The notes under the pieces were generated by a model. The model was not told where the DNA came from. It saw nothing but the letters and a program-made list of their open reading frames with translations, and did not search any database. DNA of 64,000 bases, from contig NC_135152.1 in assembly GCF_050948215.1 (NCBI RefSeq), positions 10,326,310-10,390,309 on the forward strand, in the 5' to 3' direction. The DNA is from Halictus rubicundus (lineage: Eukaryota > Arthropoda > Insecta > Hymenoptera > Halictidae). Shown here piece by piece: positions 1 through 11,395 of this stretch. The translations under genes and the position numbers were made by a program. Each line of letters starts with the position of its first letter. Position 1 is the first letter of the stretch.

Positions 1-1445
1 TCAGTTTTATCAAAATCCGCCAACAGATTGAGTTTGGATTTGGAATCGAAGGTAAGTATTTTAATATGAGGAAACAGTCACAAATGTAATTCAACTAAAA
101 CATTTATTTAATTTCATAGAAACAGCCAGTCAACAAACCTGAAACGAGAAAGAGTATCTCGGTATTTCAAACTCCACCAATTAAGACTATACCAAGCCCA
201 TTATTGTCCAAGAGGAAAGGTGCAAGTCAACTCAAACAAGTTACAAAACGGTTTCCCAGTGATCCTGGTTTCATTGGTCCAGTATCGAATCAAAAAACTA
301 TCACAAATGATAATAAACATAATTCGTTACGAGGTAGTATTAATAAATTAATGTGTTAAACGTAAGTAAGTTATTATACGGAAGTAATGAATTACATGTA
401 TTTACTTTTAGACAAAGAAACAAAGTCAGTTACAACTACGAATTTTGACAAAGAAAAGTCTACGGTGATTGGAGCAGTTAAAAATAAGTTAAAAAAGAAA
501 GTTGGTGGAGACGTAATAAACAAAAAAGGTCCAATGAAAGCTATTCTTCCTATAGGAAACATGCAAAAGAGAGGTATTTCGATGTAATAATAACCATTGA
601 AACAATGATTTTTTAAAAAGAATAGTGTTAATTTTTTTAAAACATTTTTTATTTTATAGACTCTATTAAAAAAAGAATAAATCTGTCCACTGATACCACA
701 ACGCCACCCAAGACTGATAAAATAATTAGTAGTACACCTAATTCGATTAATCAAAGTTCAGTAAAAAAACCTACGCGGCCTTTAAAACCCGTAGCTTCGT
801 CAACACCGGACGCTCAAAATTCAAAAACCAGGAAAATACCATCGCAAACAAGTAACAACGTAAATAAGCGCAATTTTGGATGTGATATTTCGCCCGTAAC
901 TACACGTGTCAATGCTAATAACAGTAATGGTGCAAACTACAGTCCAAAAAGGTACGTCTAATTTATTTAAATTTACATTTTTCCATAAGAGTTACAACGA
1001 TGATTTATTTATTTAAGGTTTGGCAAGATACCATCACCAAAAAGGACAACTCCCAAGCGCTGTTCAGTAGATTCTAGTATTCCAAGATCTCAGACTCCTC
1101 CTATCCATAAAAAATTAAATTCGTCATTCGACGTTAATCGTTATGAACGATTGACCGAGTCGCCGCAAGGTTCATTATGTAAAGTGTCCAGCTCTCAAAA
1201 GAATTCGCCCATTTCTTTAAAGAGGAATGGTAATAATACGCAACAAAGTCCTCTGAGAGACAATAATAAAGTCCTACACAAAGTGAAACCAAAAAATTTG
1301 GTATATATATACTATGTCTTATTATGATCGAGCAATTCAAAGAAATATGCATAATTTACAATAATTTATTTCTCAACAGATCTCAAAACTTCGACGGCAC
1401 AGTGTTGGTAATAATATAACAGAAAAAGAAAATGCCTATATCTAA
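1..1445 (+). CDS. 3' part of a basic Ser/Lys/Pro-rich protein with C-terminal KEN motif (partial)
   Basis: I do not recognise the family. Six exons join in one frame: 1-51, 120-333, 412-573, 660-951, 1018-1300 and 1380-1445, each with GT...AG borders and compatible phases. They encode about 357 residues of the C-terminal part; the 5' end lies outside the window. The sequence is low in hydrophobics and rich in Lys, Ser, Thr, Pro and Asn, with many S/T-P pairs (FQTPP, TIPSP, TTPPK, SQTPP), as expected of a disordered tail that could be phosphorylated by proline-directed kinases. The last residues read E-K-E-N-A-Y-I-stop, so a KEN box, the degron read by the anaphase-promoting complex, lies at the terminus. 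A cell-cycle or cytoskeletal regulator is possible, but that is inference. An AATAAA at 1544-1549 follows the stop by about 100 bases. Confidence 0.75.
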
Positions 1446-1543
1446 CTTATGAAAAATATGATTTTATTATCAACGATAATTGTAATTAAACATTTGGCGT
1501 GAGTACTTTCTACTTTTATAATTTTTGTAACTATGTATTTTAC

Positions 1544-1549
1544 AATAAA
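1544..1549 (+). terminator. Polyadenylation signal of the partial upstream gene
   Basis: A canonical AATAAA lies 99 bases after the TAA stop of the upstream gene, in an AT-rich context with T-rich sequence behind it. Confidence 0.6.
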
Positions 1550-3327
1550 ATATTTGTTTTACCTATAAAGTGATTATTATTTTTAGTAGGATACTATAAA
1601 GAGAATTGTATCCCTTCTTTTGCATTATGTTATAAAATAAATATACAAATTTTATTAGTTTACCAGACCACTGTTCCTACGTATATGTTTCCTTATTAAA
1701 CACATACAAAGTTTGGTCTAGTACCACTGAAAAACATAAACCTACGTAATTATAAGGGGATTATTGTTAAAACAATCGATTGGAAAGAAAAGATATTTAA
1801 ACGCGCCACGTGCCGCACGTAACTTAAGATTTTCTTACGATCTGTTGCGTCAGATCCGTCTATCTGAAAACAGGCTCGAAAGGGAGCTACTCGGCCGGGA
1901 ACGAGGACACCAGCGCTAGGGAATGGCGATACGTCACGGTCGTTTCTGAAAGCACAGACGCAGTGGCGTATCACGCGTAAATCATTGACAAATCACGCTT
2001 TTCTTTTTCAATTCGATCAGCAAACAAAATACATTTCATTTCGCAATCCACAGTACCGTTACATCGTCATGAAATTCTTTAATCCCATGGTACAACGACG
2101 AGCATTTAAAGTCCGTAAAGGATATCAAATTTTAAACAGAGGAAATGTACCAAATCTTACGAAAGGAACGGGGAATCAATACTCCGCGTAGAAGAGTAAC
2201 ATTTCTATCGTTCAGTTCAAGCGAACGTTAAAATACTCCGGGAACAGAATTCTACGGGAACCGTTCTCTAGGCACCGAGTAAAATTGTCCGAAAGGAAAA
2301 ACGATTGAGTTCGGTGAAAGCGATGCGCAGAAGCCGGTTCCTTGCAGGGGTGCTGGCGTAGGTATCGCCGCGCCTGCACGGACCCGTCCCCGCAAAAAGT
2401 GCGCTCCGCGTGCTCCGTACTCCAGCGGCAGTCCGTCCACACTCGCGTGTAGCCGCACCCGGCTTGGCGCTCTTCGGTTTTCACGAAATAATTCGCAGCG
2501 GCGGCCGTGAAGAAGGCTGCTCGTCGGTGTAAACGATTCTTTGTGAATCGCCGGAAGTATCAGTATCAGTGAGGTGAAGTGCGCTACGATTTGCACGGAG
2601 TTCGATCTTTTTGGGCGTTCTGTAGGAAGGAGAGCTGGCGCGGCGCGCACGAGAGGCCGCCTCTAGAAAAAGAGCGCGTCTCGCGCGTTGCGTTACATTG
2701 GAATACGCGACGCTCGGGAAAGTGTGCCAGCAACGTAACGATATTCGAAAGGTAATCGCATCCATGCTGCAAACGATAATGACCGAATAAAGGTGCGTCA
2801 AAGTTTTACAAGTCGCGGGTCACCGAGAAATTTTGGCCGGTCGAACCGGGAACAAGAAAGAGAGGGAGGAAGGGAGCGACAGAGAAAGAGAGGAGGCTGG
2901 CGCGCGGCGAGGCCACCTCGGCAAAAGACCGCGTCTTACGGGTACGGTGGTGTGCTGCGGTGCCTATTGTGCGATACAATCGTTGAAGCTTATCGACATT
3001 CGTGGAATCATTGTATATATCTTCGTAACGTATGGCAAAACGATAGATCGACAAAGGATTTATCGAGCAGATCAGTGCACAGTGTCAACGCGTTACCCGC
3101 GGACCTATACGGAGAAACGCAACCGGCGGCGATATATCCCGCGTGGTACGTATACGCACGCAGACGTACACGCGCAAGCACGACACGTAAGTGTGGCATG
3201 CACATTCGCAAAGGATTGTGGACTCGTGGAATCGTCGTTTGGTCGCGTGTATCGAAGTGGCCTGTCGCGAAGCGCGCTTAACAGAGAGATCCAACACCGT
3301 GGAAAACGTGTCTGTCGAACGCACCGC

Positions 3328-3414
3328 GAGGGAGGGAGAGAAAAGAGAGAAAGAGAGATAGAGAGGGAGGCGGAGAAAGAAAGCGAGAGAGGGAGAGAGA
3401 GAGAGAGAGAAAGA
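3328..3414. repeat. GAGA-rich purine tract
   Basis: Almost uninterrupted GA-repeat sequence with short AAAG and GGAG interruptions, ending in a pure GAGAGAGAGAGAGAGAGA run. It lies in the presumed 5' leader or promoter. GA repeats bind GAGA-factor-type proteins in insects, but the tract may simply be a microsatellite. Confidence 0.8.
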
Positions 3415-3838
3415 TCGGTGCAGAAGGAGAGGTATCCGTCGTTCGACGATTGGCGCGTGGCGTAGACATTCGACGGTCACTTGGCACGTATGTAGTGCAA
3501 TTATTTCCCGGTTTTCCCGTTTCGTCCCCGTGAAGCCGGCATTATTTATGGGTGCATGGATCGGAGCATTTTCACGAGCGAAACAAAAGACGTGGAACGG
3601 AACCAGTACGCCACCAGTACGAACACGGTTCCCTTTGTTCGGCACGGCGATACCTCGATAACGATTTGTTCGAATTTTAAATCGTGTCTCACGATTACCG
3701 GAAGGAAGTTACGTCGTACGCGGCTGGCAAAGTATACCGACATCGAAAGTGCGTGCAAAGGGTGTGAAATGCGTCGCGCTGCAGTTCGATGTTCGATCCA
3801 GCAGCGGCGGACGACCTGACTTTGTCAGATTGCCTCTC

Positions 3839-3900
3839 GACGTCGTCGCCGCTGCCGCCGCCGCCGCTACCGCTGCCGCTGTCGCCGTCGTCGTCGTCAT
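3839..3900. repeat. Imperfect CGC/GTC trinucleotide repeat
   Basis: Tandem CCG/CTG/GTC triplets over about 62 bases in a CpG-rich stretch. In every frame the translation is a homopolymer-like Ala, Pro or Ser/Val run with no protein context, so it is taken as a non-coding microsatellite in the leader. Confidence 0.75.
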
Positions 3901-4733
3901 CGTTGTGCACCTCTCGGCTTCAGTCCAACAATGGATCAGCGCAGCTGCGGTTCGCTATTCGAAAACCTCTCCCGGTAGCGAAACGAACGGATAGAAAGTG
4001 ATCATTCATTCGCTTGCGATTCGGAACCGCATTGAATTCGGTGATTAACGTTAAACGTTGAACAGACATTTCGCGCGTTCTACACGCGCCATAGATTTCG
4101 CACATTATTGACTTCGTCGATCCGTGCAATCGATAATATTGCATCACGTTAACGAGTTTCTCTGGTTGTGTTGCCGCTTCGCCGTCAACAGGCAAATACG
4201 CGTTCATTGAATTAAGAACGAAAACGAATCGTAACACGTATACAGGCATGCAGGCCGAGGCGTATACGTTTTATTATAAGACGTCGCTCGAATTTGTTTA
4301 CGTATAAGCGTGATTCTGCGCTTGATACACGAAACGGTCCCCGGGTGTTGTTGCGTCTTGCCGCAAGAATGATCGACCTTTTATTCTCTCGCACCGTTTC
4401 AAATGCAGCCGAACGATGCTTTCGATGCTCGAGTGATCGCGTGACAGATTAAAGCAAGTAAATTTCGTTGCTAGTAAGATAAACGCAAGGATAAATCTCA
4501 GTTGATACGAAATTCGAAGCGAAGCGCAACCAAGTGATACACACGAAGCGGATACGCGCAGAAAAATATAGAAACTTGTCGGTCGTTATGACATCGCGCG
4601 CGAATGATACAAACACTATAAAAACGCGTAGAAAGCACTGCGAGAATCGTTTCGACGGAACTATCGAACATTATACAAACATATACCTGAAAATATCGCA
4701 TTATATCGCGGAACGATCCATCAGCGTGTAACA

Positions 4734-7053
4734 ATGCAGCAACACCGGGTAGAAACACAGATACTCCACGAGGAGCAGATCCTGGAGGCGATAGATCAGT
4801 TGCGTCGCCGTAAAGCGCGACCCGACGCCGACCGCATCTGCAATTATTTATTGCGGAAATTCTCCGTGGACGCACGGGACACGATAGCCGATCTTCATAG
4901 ATTGATCGAAGCGGAGAAGGTGATTCAGGTGGACTACAAAGGTAACACCAGTTACCGAAACGCTTCGAAATGGTCGCGATTGCAACTTTACAAAAATCGA
5001 CCGGAGGGTTTCGTGAAAGAGAAGTTGAACTCCGGGATGGTGGCGGGCGCCGTCGCCGAGCTCGTCGTAGAAGAGCCGGATTACCTCGATCAGGGTGTAC
5101 CAGCATATAGGTTGGTCGAGCAATTGCTCGATGGAGTCTCGAATCCTACCTCCAGGCGTATGGTCGAGGATTTTCTTGGGAAAGAAGTAGCTAGCGGAAA
5201 TTTGACGCGTCTCTCGAACGGCAATTACTCGCTGGTGGCGACGTCTGACATGACAACTACCGCCGAACCAACACATCGAGAATCTTTTACCCTCGAGAAT
5301 GGGAACGCGCGACGCAAGGAATTGCACACGGTTTCATCGACGACGGGCGGTCTGTACGATTTCGACGAGACAGAAAACTTGACGATTACAGACTCTAGGT
5401 CAAACACGCCGAGATCCTCGCGTCAAGCTAGCCCAAAGCCTGATCCGCAAATCAGAAAGGAAGAATGTTTTGAAATAATCGTTGGAAGGAACGAGAACAC
5501 CGAATCGTCAGTGGAACATGATTCTTTGAAGGAACAGGAATCGCAGGAACCCTCGCAAACATCTGTCGAAGATGGAAAGGAAGAATCGAAAACCACGGAT
5601 AGTCAGTCACATAACCTCAAAAGATCGTCGAAGGCTGAGCGTAAACAGCGCCTACTCGTTCGAACAGATGATCCTATGGACATAGAGATCAAGTTTGAGG
5701 ATTATCGGAAAGACAATAAAGAAGAGACGAATTCACAGAAGGAGAAAAGAGACGAGACTGGACACCTTAGCGAGGAACGGGAAGACGACGATGCGGGAAG
5801 AAGTTCTACTAATCCCTCGCCTACACCGTCGAGCGTTAATGTTGGTGGATTTCGCAGTGCCCGCAGGAAGGTATGCCTTATTTAGTTTGATAACTAAAAG
5901 TGTAATCGATATTGATTAGTGTTTCATATGAATGGACAATGGATATTGAAACAATTGAAAATGTGTATTGCAGAGAGCAAAAAAAGTATTTGATCCATCT
6001 GACAATAATCTTGTAAAGCGGAAACGTGGAAGACAGCCTGGTTCTCAAAATAAGTCTACTTTGTCTCAAGAATCTCAAGACACTGTTAAACCCACTGTCA
6101 AAGACGGACCTTGTAGGCAGTGTAGTCTTTGTGCCAAAGAAAAGCAAGAAAGTTTGGTTGCTTGTCGAGATTGCACCGTCAGAGGTATTTATTTTGTTAC
6201 AATACTATTAGAAATTTTTTACATTTATCACATCGTATTGAATTCAAATTTGCTTCTTATAGCTCATCCGAGTTGTATTTATAGTCCGGAAGAAATGCTT
6301 CAAAAGGTGGGTAGTAACTGGCAGTGTGAACGCTGTAAAAGTTGTACAATATGTTGTGAAACTTCTGATGCGGTAAGTTAATATTAAGGGTTATAATATT
6401 ATTTTTCTTTTTAAATATATCATTATTTTGTTTTCTTCATTCCAGGGTCCACTTGCAACATGCTTTACCTGCGACGAAGCTTATCATTATTATTGTCATA
6501 CTCCACGGATAATATTACCGAAATCAAATTCAAAATGGCAATGTAACGACTGCGTTCAGAAGCAGTATAAACCAAGTATAAACCAGAATATTAGTCTGGT
6601 TACTAGCAGACCTGATACACCATCGAATCCACCTGTTTTACCTCCAGTTTTAAGTCCTCAAGTTTCGCCTGCCAGAGGGTCTTCTGATCAAATGGAGGAT
6701 GATGGTCCAAGAGATGGAATTGATCCAAATATACCGGATGCTTCAGATTGGACATCCGAACAAGTGTATCAGTATTTTGCAAGACTTTTTCCAAAGGAAG
6801 CTGAGGTATTCAGACAACAGGTAATTTTTCATTTCTATTTTTTCTTTATTAACTTATATATTTCAAACATTTTTATTAACTGTCATATTTTGTTTATGTG
6901 TTTTAGGATATCGATGGTCACTCTCTACTGTTGATGAAACGATCTGATGTTTTAAGTGGGCTTGATCTACTCCTAGGCCCAGCATTGAAAATATATAGAC
7001 ATGTATTGAAACTGCAAGTGAGAAGAGACGATCCAAAACTTTATTGGCTGTAA
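4734..7053 (+). CDS. Chromatin protein with SAMD1-like winged helix, H15-like domain, double PHD finger and SAM domain
   Basis: Five exons (4734-5870, 5974-6184, 6263-6372, 6446-6820, 6907-7053) give 659 residues. Residues about 9-75 (ILEAIDQLRRRKARPDADRI...) resemble the SAMD1/KAT6 N-terminal winged helix that binds unmethylated CpG DNA. About 88-165 look like the second, H15-type winged helix of KAT6 proteins. A Ser/Glu-rich linker and a basic AT-hook-like patch (KRKRGRQPG) follow. Residues about 424-535 form a tandem PHD (DPF) module (CRQCSLCAKEKQE..., CKSCTICCETSDA...), a histone-tail acyl-lysine reader. About 585-650 are a SAM domain (DGHSLLLMKRSDV). There is no MYST acetyltransferase domain, so this is a reader/adaptor, not the KAT6 enzyme. 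The start is the first ATG of a good context (ACAATG) in a GC-rich first exon. AATAAA occurs at 7479-7484. Confidence 0.9.
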
Positions 7054-7478
7054 ATACTTTAAAAACTTGAATAGTTAGGATGACATCTGAAAAAGGGTGA
7101 TAACTTATCGTGTACTGTACAGATAAATTCTTTTTACATTTAAGGATTGCGAATATTTTTTCGATTCGAGATACTTTTTCATATTGTACATATCGTAGTT
7201 ATCTTGAATTAAAAAAATAATTCTTTATTATAAAAAATAAGATAAAATAATTAAAAAGTGAACGATGTTGTTTGTTTTCTGTCCAAATACCTTCGTACTG
7301 GACAGTTTGTTTAGCTTACCGTTTATACATAAGACCCTGTATAATATTAGCAGAATGTATTCTTTTTGTTTATTGATTGTAATCGGTATTTCTAAAAGGT
7401 GCTGATTTTTTTCGCCTGTTACATGTTAACACTCATCTTTTGTTTCACAACGAAAATTCTAAAAATTGTTCTGTTTAT

Positions 7479-7484
7479 AATAAA
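7479..7484 (+). terminator. Candidate polyadenylation signal of the PHD/SAM gene
   Basis: AATAAA about 425 bases after the TAA stop. Another AATAAA-like site occurs near 7506, so either may be used. Confidence 0.5.
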
Positions 7485-9372
7485 ACAATTCAAGTACGAG
7501 GAAAATAATAAATAAATGTTTGTACACCTTTGTATTATTTTTTATTTTTTACAATGTATAGCAAGATAACAAATATTTATTAATAGTACAGTAAATTTGT
7601 CAATATCCAATATAAGGAACATGATACTTTGGTTTGAAATATACTTTCTTATACATTAAACATATTAGTATTTACAATATACGTCATACTAGGTAATACA
7701 CTTAACTCTGCCTTTAATTAAAAATACTATTACTATTACTTTCATAATACACATAAGAATAATATTTTTATTATTACTAATAGAATCTTTTTAAACAAAT
7801 AAAAATACATAACATTCTAATTTTATTAATACTGAATAGAAAGGCTAATTTTTTAAACTCTTAACATGACAAAACTATATAACATATATCCATCAACTCA
7901 TCCTTGATTATGATAACTCATTTGTCAAAATTTATTTAGTTAGATGTTTCATAACAGCAACTTACGCATTCCTGCAATGTTGTATTCATAATATTTACAT
8001 TGATATAAATACAGTATATTCAGAAATTAAGTAATATTTAGCCCAACGGATATAAAATGTTATGACAATATCAATGGAATTTGAGTTTTAAAGTTTTTAT
8101 CATTTTTGGTAGTTGTGTAAATACTTTATCACACCTTCATTATTTTAAATCACATTAAATTCTGAGGAATTGCACATTTAATAATTCATAAAATACTAGT
8201 ATGAAGATATAGACATTACTCATTTTGTTAATGGTATATATAAGTAATGTCTTTCATTGGTTATATAAATACACATCAATTTACATTTTGGGAGAAAATA
8301 TTGAGTTTATACATTTTAGTATAGTATGACTAAAGTCAATGTTATGGAAAAGTCTTAAACTGTATCTCAATGTTTACAATATACCTGTTATTTATGTATT
8401 ATTTGATGTACTGTGTCACAGTCTAAAACTCCACTGAAGTAAAATAGAGCACAGAATATTCAGAACTATTTTGAATCGCACATTGTACTATGTTGTTCCA
8501 TATTTGGAATACTTCACTTTTTGTGTGTGTAATATAGAAACAAAAAGGAATTTTCCAGACAATAGCTCATATATATATTTACAAAGAATACTCTAAATCG
8601 TATATAATATCAATAATTTGTTTCGATAAAAAATTAGCATTTTTGTTGTACCATAATAATAAATGCAATGAATACGAAACAGCAAATAATAAAATAACAT
8701 TACTAATCTGTTCGATGTATAAAGTCGAATATGCCTCTCAATATTAAAATTTGTAAGCAACATTAAATTTATAGAACATCTTTTAAACAAGTAGACAAAA
8801 TGAATAAGCATTCCGTGGATATAAAAAGATATACACTGAAATATTTTACTATATGTACATTAAAGTTAGAATACTCTTTTCTAATATTAATAAATTATAC
8901 TTAGAAAAATAATATGCAGTTATAAATACATAAGCTTCTCATTTTTATTAAATGGATAACAAAGTACATAATTTGCAGTCTTGCATCTGTGCATTTTCTT
9001 TATTATTCGATGATGGTTTTTGTTATTATTTTCATAGGGAAAAAAAGTTAATAGTAAGAATCGTTATTTGCTTTTATAAAAAACAGTATTAATTTGTATA
9101 AAATAATTCCAGTATATATATTACCATATATATGTTACCGTAAGTTTCTTCCAGAAAATATTTTGTATTCTATTTTATAATTTATTTTGATTTTTTTCTT
9201 GTATATTTCAAAACTTCAATTAACTTTTTAAGGCTCTTTAAGTACACATTTTCAAAGCTTATCTTTAAACTATTTAAACTATAAACAAAGTTATTTTGAA
9301 ACAGAAAGCACAATTACTCTTTTAATAGCTCGTAATATTCGTTAAGCACTACTATACGTAATGTAAACATAG

Positions 9373-9378
9373 TTTATT
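9373..9378 (-). terminator. Polyadenylation signal of the TMEM59-like gene
   Basis: AATAAA on the minus strand (TTTATT on plus), about 70 bases beyond the TAA stop at 9449. Confidence 0.6.
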
Positions 9379-9448
9379 CAAAATTGTATTGATATACTTA
9401 AATTTAAATAGTTCTGAAAACCATTTAAAAGTTAGTGTGTTAGAACAA

Positions 9449-11395
9449 TTAGCTAAATTTTAATTCTGGTACATCAACAATCTCCGAGTATTTAGGAGGA
9501 GGTTGTTTATGCAATGGTACTTCTGATAAGTACAGTGTCACAGCAGGAGAAGTGTCAGACTTTTCGATAAGCATCTCTTTATAAGAATCTTTGGTTTTTT
9601 CGGAATATAAACATAGCCAAAGTGCAAACAAAGCTGCAGCTGCAATAACAGAAGCTAAAAGCCACTGTGGTAGACCAATATGTTGCGAGACACACTGAAG
9701 CCAATCAGATCCAGGAATTGAAGCTGACTGCTCATTTTCACCAGAGTAGTCTGACGGTACACCATAATCTATAGTCTACATTTTTATTAAATTAAAAAAT
9801 TTAAATGATTTAATATCACACAATCGGTATAATGGAAATCTTACTATGTCAAAACTACAGAACATAGTAACATAAAAAGATAATATTATACTTTGATACA
9901 TAATAATAGATACTCTATTAATAAAGGATCAGAAAGAACCCACGACTTTCCATGTAGATATAATAAGGCTAACAATTCTCATATATGTTTATGTATCCAC
10001 ATTTTTTAGTTTTAAGTATATAAATTAGAGTCTACGATTTTGGACGTGTACTGAAGGGACGCGTGTACATGGAATCCGTGAACTGTGTATTTGCAAATTA
10101 AGTACTCATCCGTGTTCTTAATACATGTGTAATTATGCATTTTATTCACCGTGTACACGAATAAAGAGTTCCGTATATTTTTGTACACGGATCCGTTCAG
10201 CACTTTCTAGTCCGGGTCTGGCAGGTAATGCAAGACAGCAATAAATTCGCGCTCAACTGTTTAACATTATATTATAGTGTATTAAAATACACGTGTAATA
10301 TAAATACACGAATATTCGTGAAATTAATATACACGGGTACCTGTGTGTTTAATATTACACAGATTAAAACACGTTTATTACACGTGAAATAGGAAGCCCT
10401 AATATAAATATTTCTTTCAATTACTCAATATAAAACTTACCCCGGCATCCAAAGGAACAGTTTTAATATATGTCTGCGGCAATCTAAACCCATTTAAATC
10501 CCACCATCCTGGGAAAAGTTCTTTGCGTAAACCAGGATCACTTAAAATGTCATTTTCAGGCATGTCAGGCAACATTAAAAGTGTATTAGAATCTGCACCT
10601 TCGTCTACATAGATCGCATCGGTAAAAATTGTTAACAGATCTGAAACACGCTGCCTGCCCATAAAATCACAGCCAGTAATGCAAGCATATCGACCTTGTG
10701 GCAATGAATATGCTTCTGTGCATGCTATAAAAAATAAATAAATATTACTATTGCTCGGACACATTGAAGTTAAGGAGAGTTATCAATAACAATGTGTCAG
10801 AGAAGATTTAAATATTCTTTTGTGTAAAAATGAAATCTATAACCTTGATATAAGTATAACTGGTATATGATATATTAGGTATAACTTATATCTACTGATG
10901 ACTAGAAAATTTCCAAAATAGTTTTGATGAATAATGAGTTATATATCATACACTATTACAGCAGGTAATCTAATAACTATTATATAATACAAATTGATCT
11001 CAAAGCAGTTCTTTAAGAACTGTAATAAATAATAGTATACGTTTACATACATGCTTCGCAGGCATCTCTGGTACCATTTAAATTGTTTGGTTCAAATCCA
11101 TAATGTAAGTCAACGAGATTATAGAATCTACATCCCCGTTGACAACATGACTTAACATATTTACTCTGAAATTGAAATGTCACATTCCGGTTAACAATTA
11201 TGCGTAATATATAGGATGCCAGAATAAAACTGATATGCAAAGAAAGAGACGTACATTTGTAAAAGACAGTGGTGCTTTTTCACACAAATTAATGCACGGA
11301 TCCTCTCGATTTACAGTGTTGGAAAATGTATCGCTTCGTACGACATTTGTAATGAACAACAACAATAATGCAATAATTTCCTTTCTTTCTTTCAT
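9449..11395 (-). CDS. TMEM59: Transmembrane protein 59 (TMEM59) homologue
   Basis: Four minus-strand exons (11395-11255, 11165-11051, 10724-10441, 9775-9449) join in frame to 288 residues. Residues 1-21 are a signal peptide (MKERKE then IIALLLLFIT). The luminal part has the cysteine pairs typical of TMEM59 (CINLCEK, CCQRGCRFY, CEASCTEAY, ACITGCDFMGRQR). One membrane helix spans about 218-237 (WLLASVIAAAALFALWLCLY), and the cytosolic tail has a PPxY motif (PPKY, 273-276). TMEM59 family proteins are type I glycoproteins of Golgi and endolysosomes, linked in vertebrates to autophagy and glycan maturation; role here is by homology. Introns of 665 and 326 nt are AT-rich; the larger holds a palindromic tract (10288-10389). 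The gene is divergent from cystathionine gamma-lyase. Confidence 0.9.
10288..10389. repeat. Imperfect palindrome rich in ACACG/CACGTG in a TMEM59 intron
   Basis: The left arm starts TACACGTGTAATA and the right arm, reversed and complemented, starts TTCACGTGTAATA. They meet at a central GGTACC (10336-10341). ACACG or its complement recurs about a dozen times from 10030 to 10390. This may be a decayed inverted-repeat element. Confidence 0.55.

Larger units (their letters stand above)
1446..4733. other. 3'UTR, intergenic DNA and CpG-rich leader of the chromatin gene
   Basis: The first 300 bases are an AT-rich 3' UTR. From about 1800 the composition changes to GC- and CpG-rich DNA, which continues into the coding exon at 4734. 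This is probably the promoter and long 5' leader of the winged-helix/PHD/SAM gene. It holds a purine GAGA tract and a CCG/GTC triplet tract (listed separately) and several short upstream ATGs. No open frame here looks like a protein: the longest are low-complexity Arg/Glu/Ser translations of the purine tract. Confidence 0.5.
7054..9448. other. AT-rich convergent 3' flank, no gene seen
   Basis: The first 450 bases are the probable 3' UTR of the PHD/SAM gene; the last 80 or so belong to the 3' UTR of the TMEM59-like gene on the other strand. Between them is very AT-rich DNA with many short A and T runs. No reading frame longer than about 72 codons exists and none looks like a protein. Confidence 0.6.

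Noticed and set aside
2833..3465. Open frame of 210 codons on the plus strand upstream of the chromatin gene
   Set aside because: It is mostly the translation of the GA-rich tract (Arg/Glu/Lys runs), with no domain and open frames on the opposite strand of equal length.
3709..3994. Ala-, Pro- and Ser-rich frames on both strands
   Set aside because: Triplet-repeat translations; no coding context.
4498..5327. Minus-strand open frames of 202 and 159 codons
   Set aside because: Shadows of the GC-rich first exon of the winged-helix/PHD/SAM gene.
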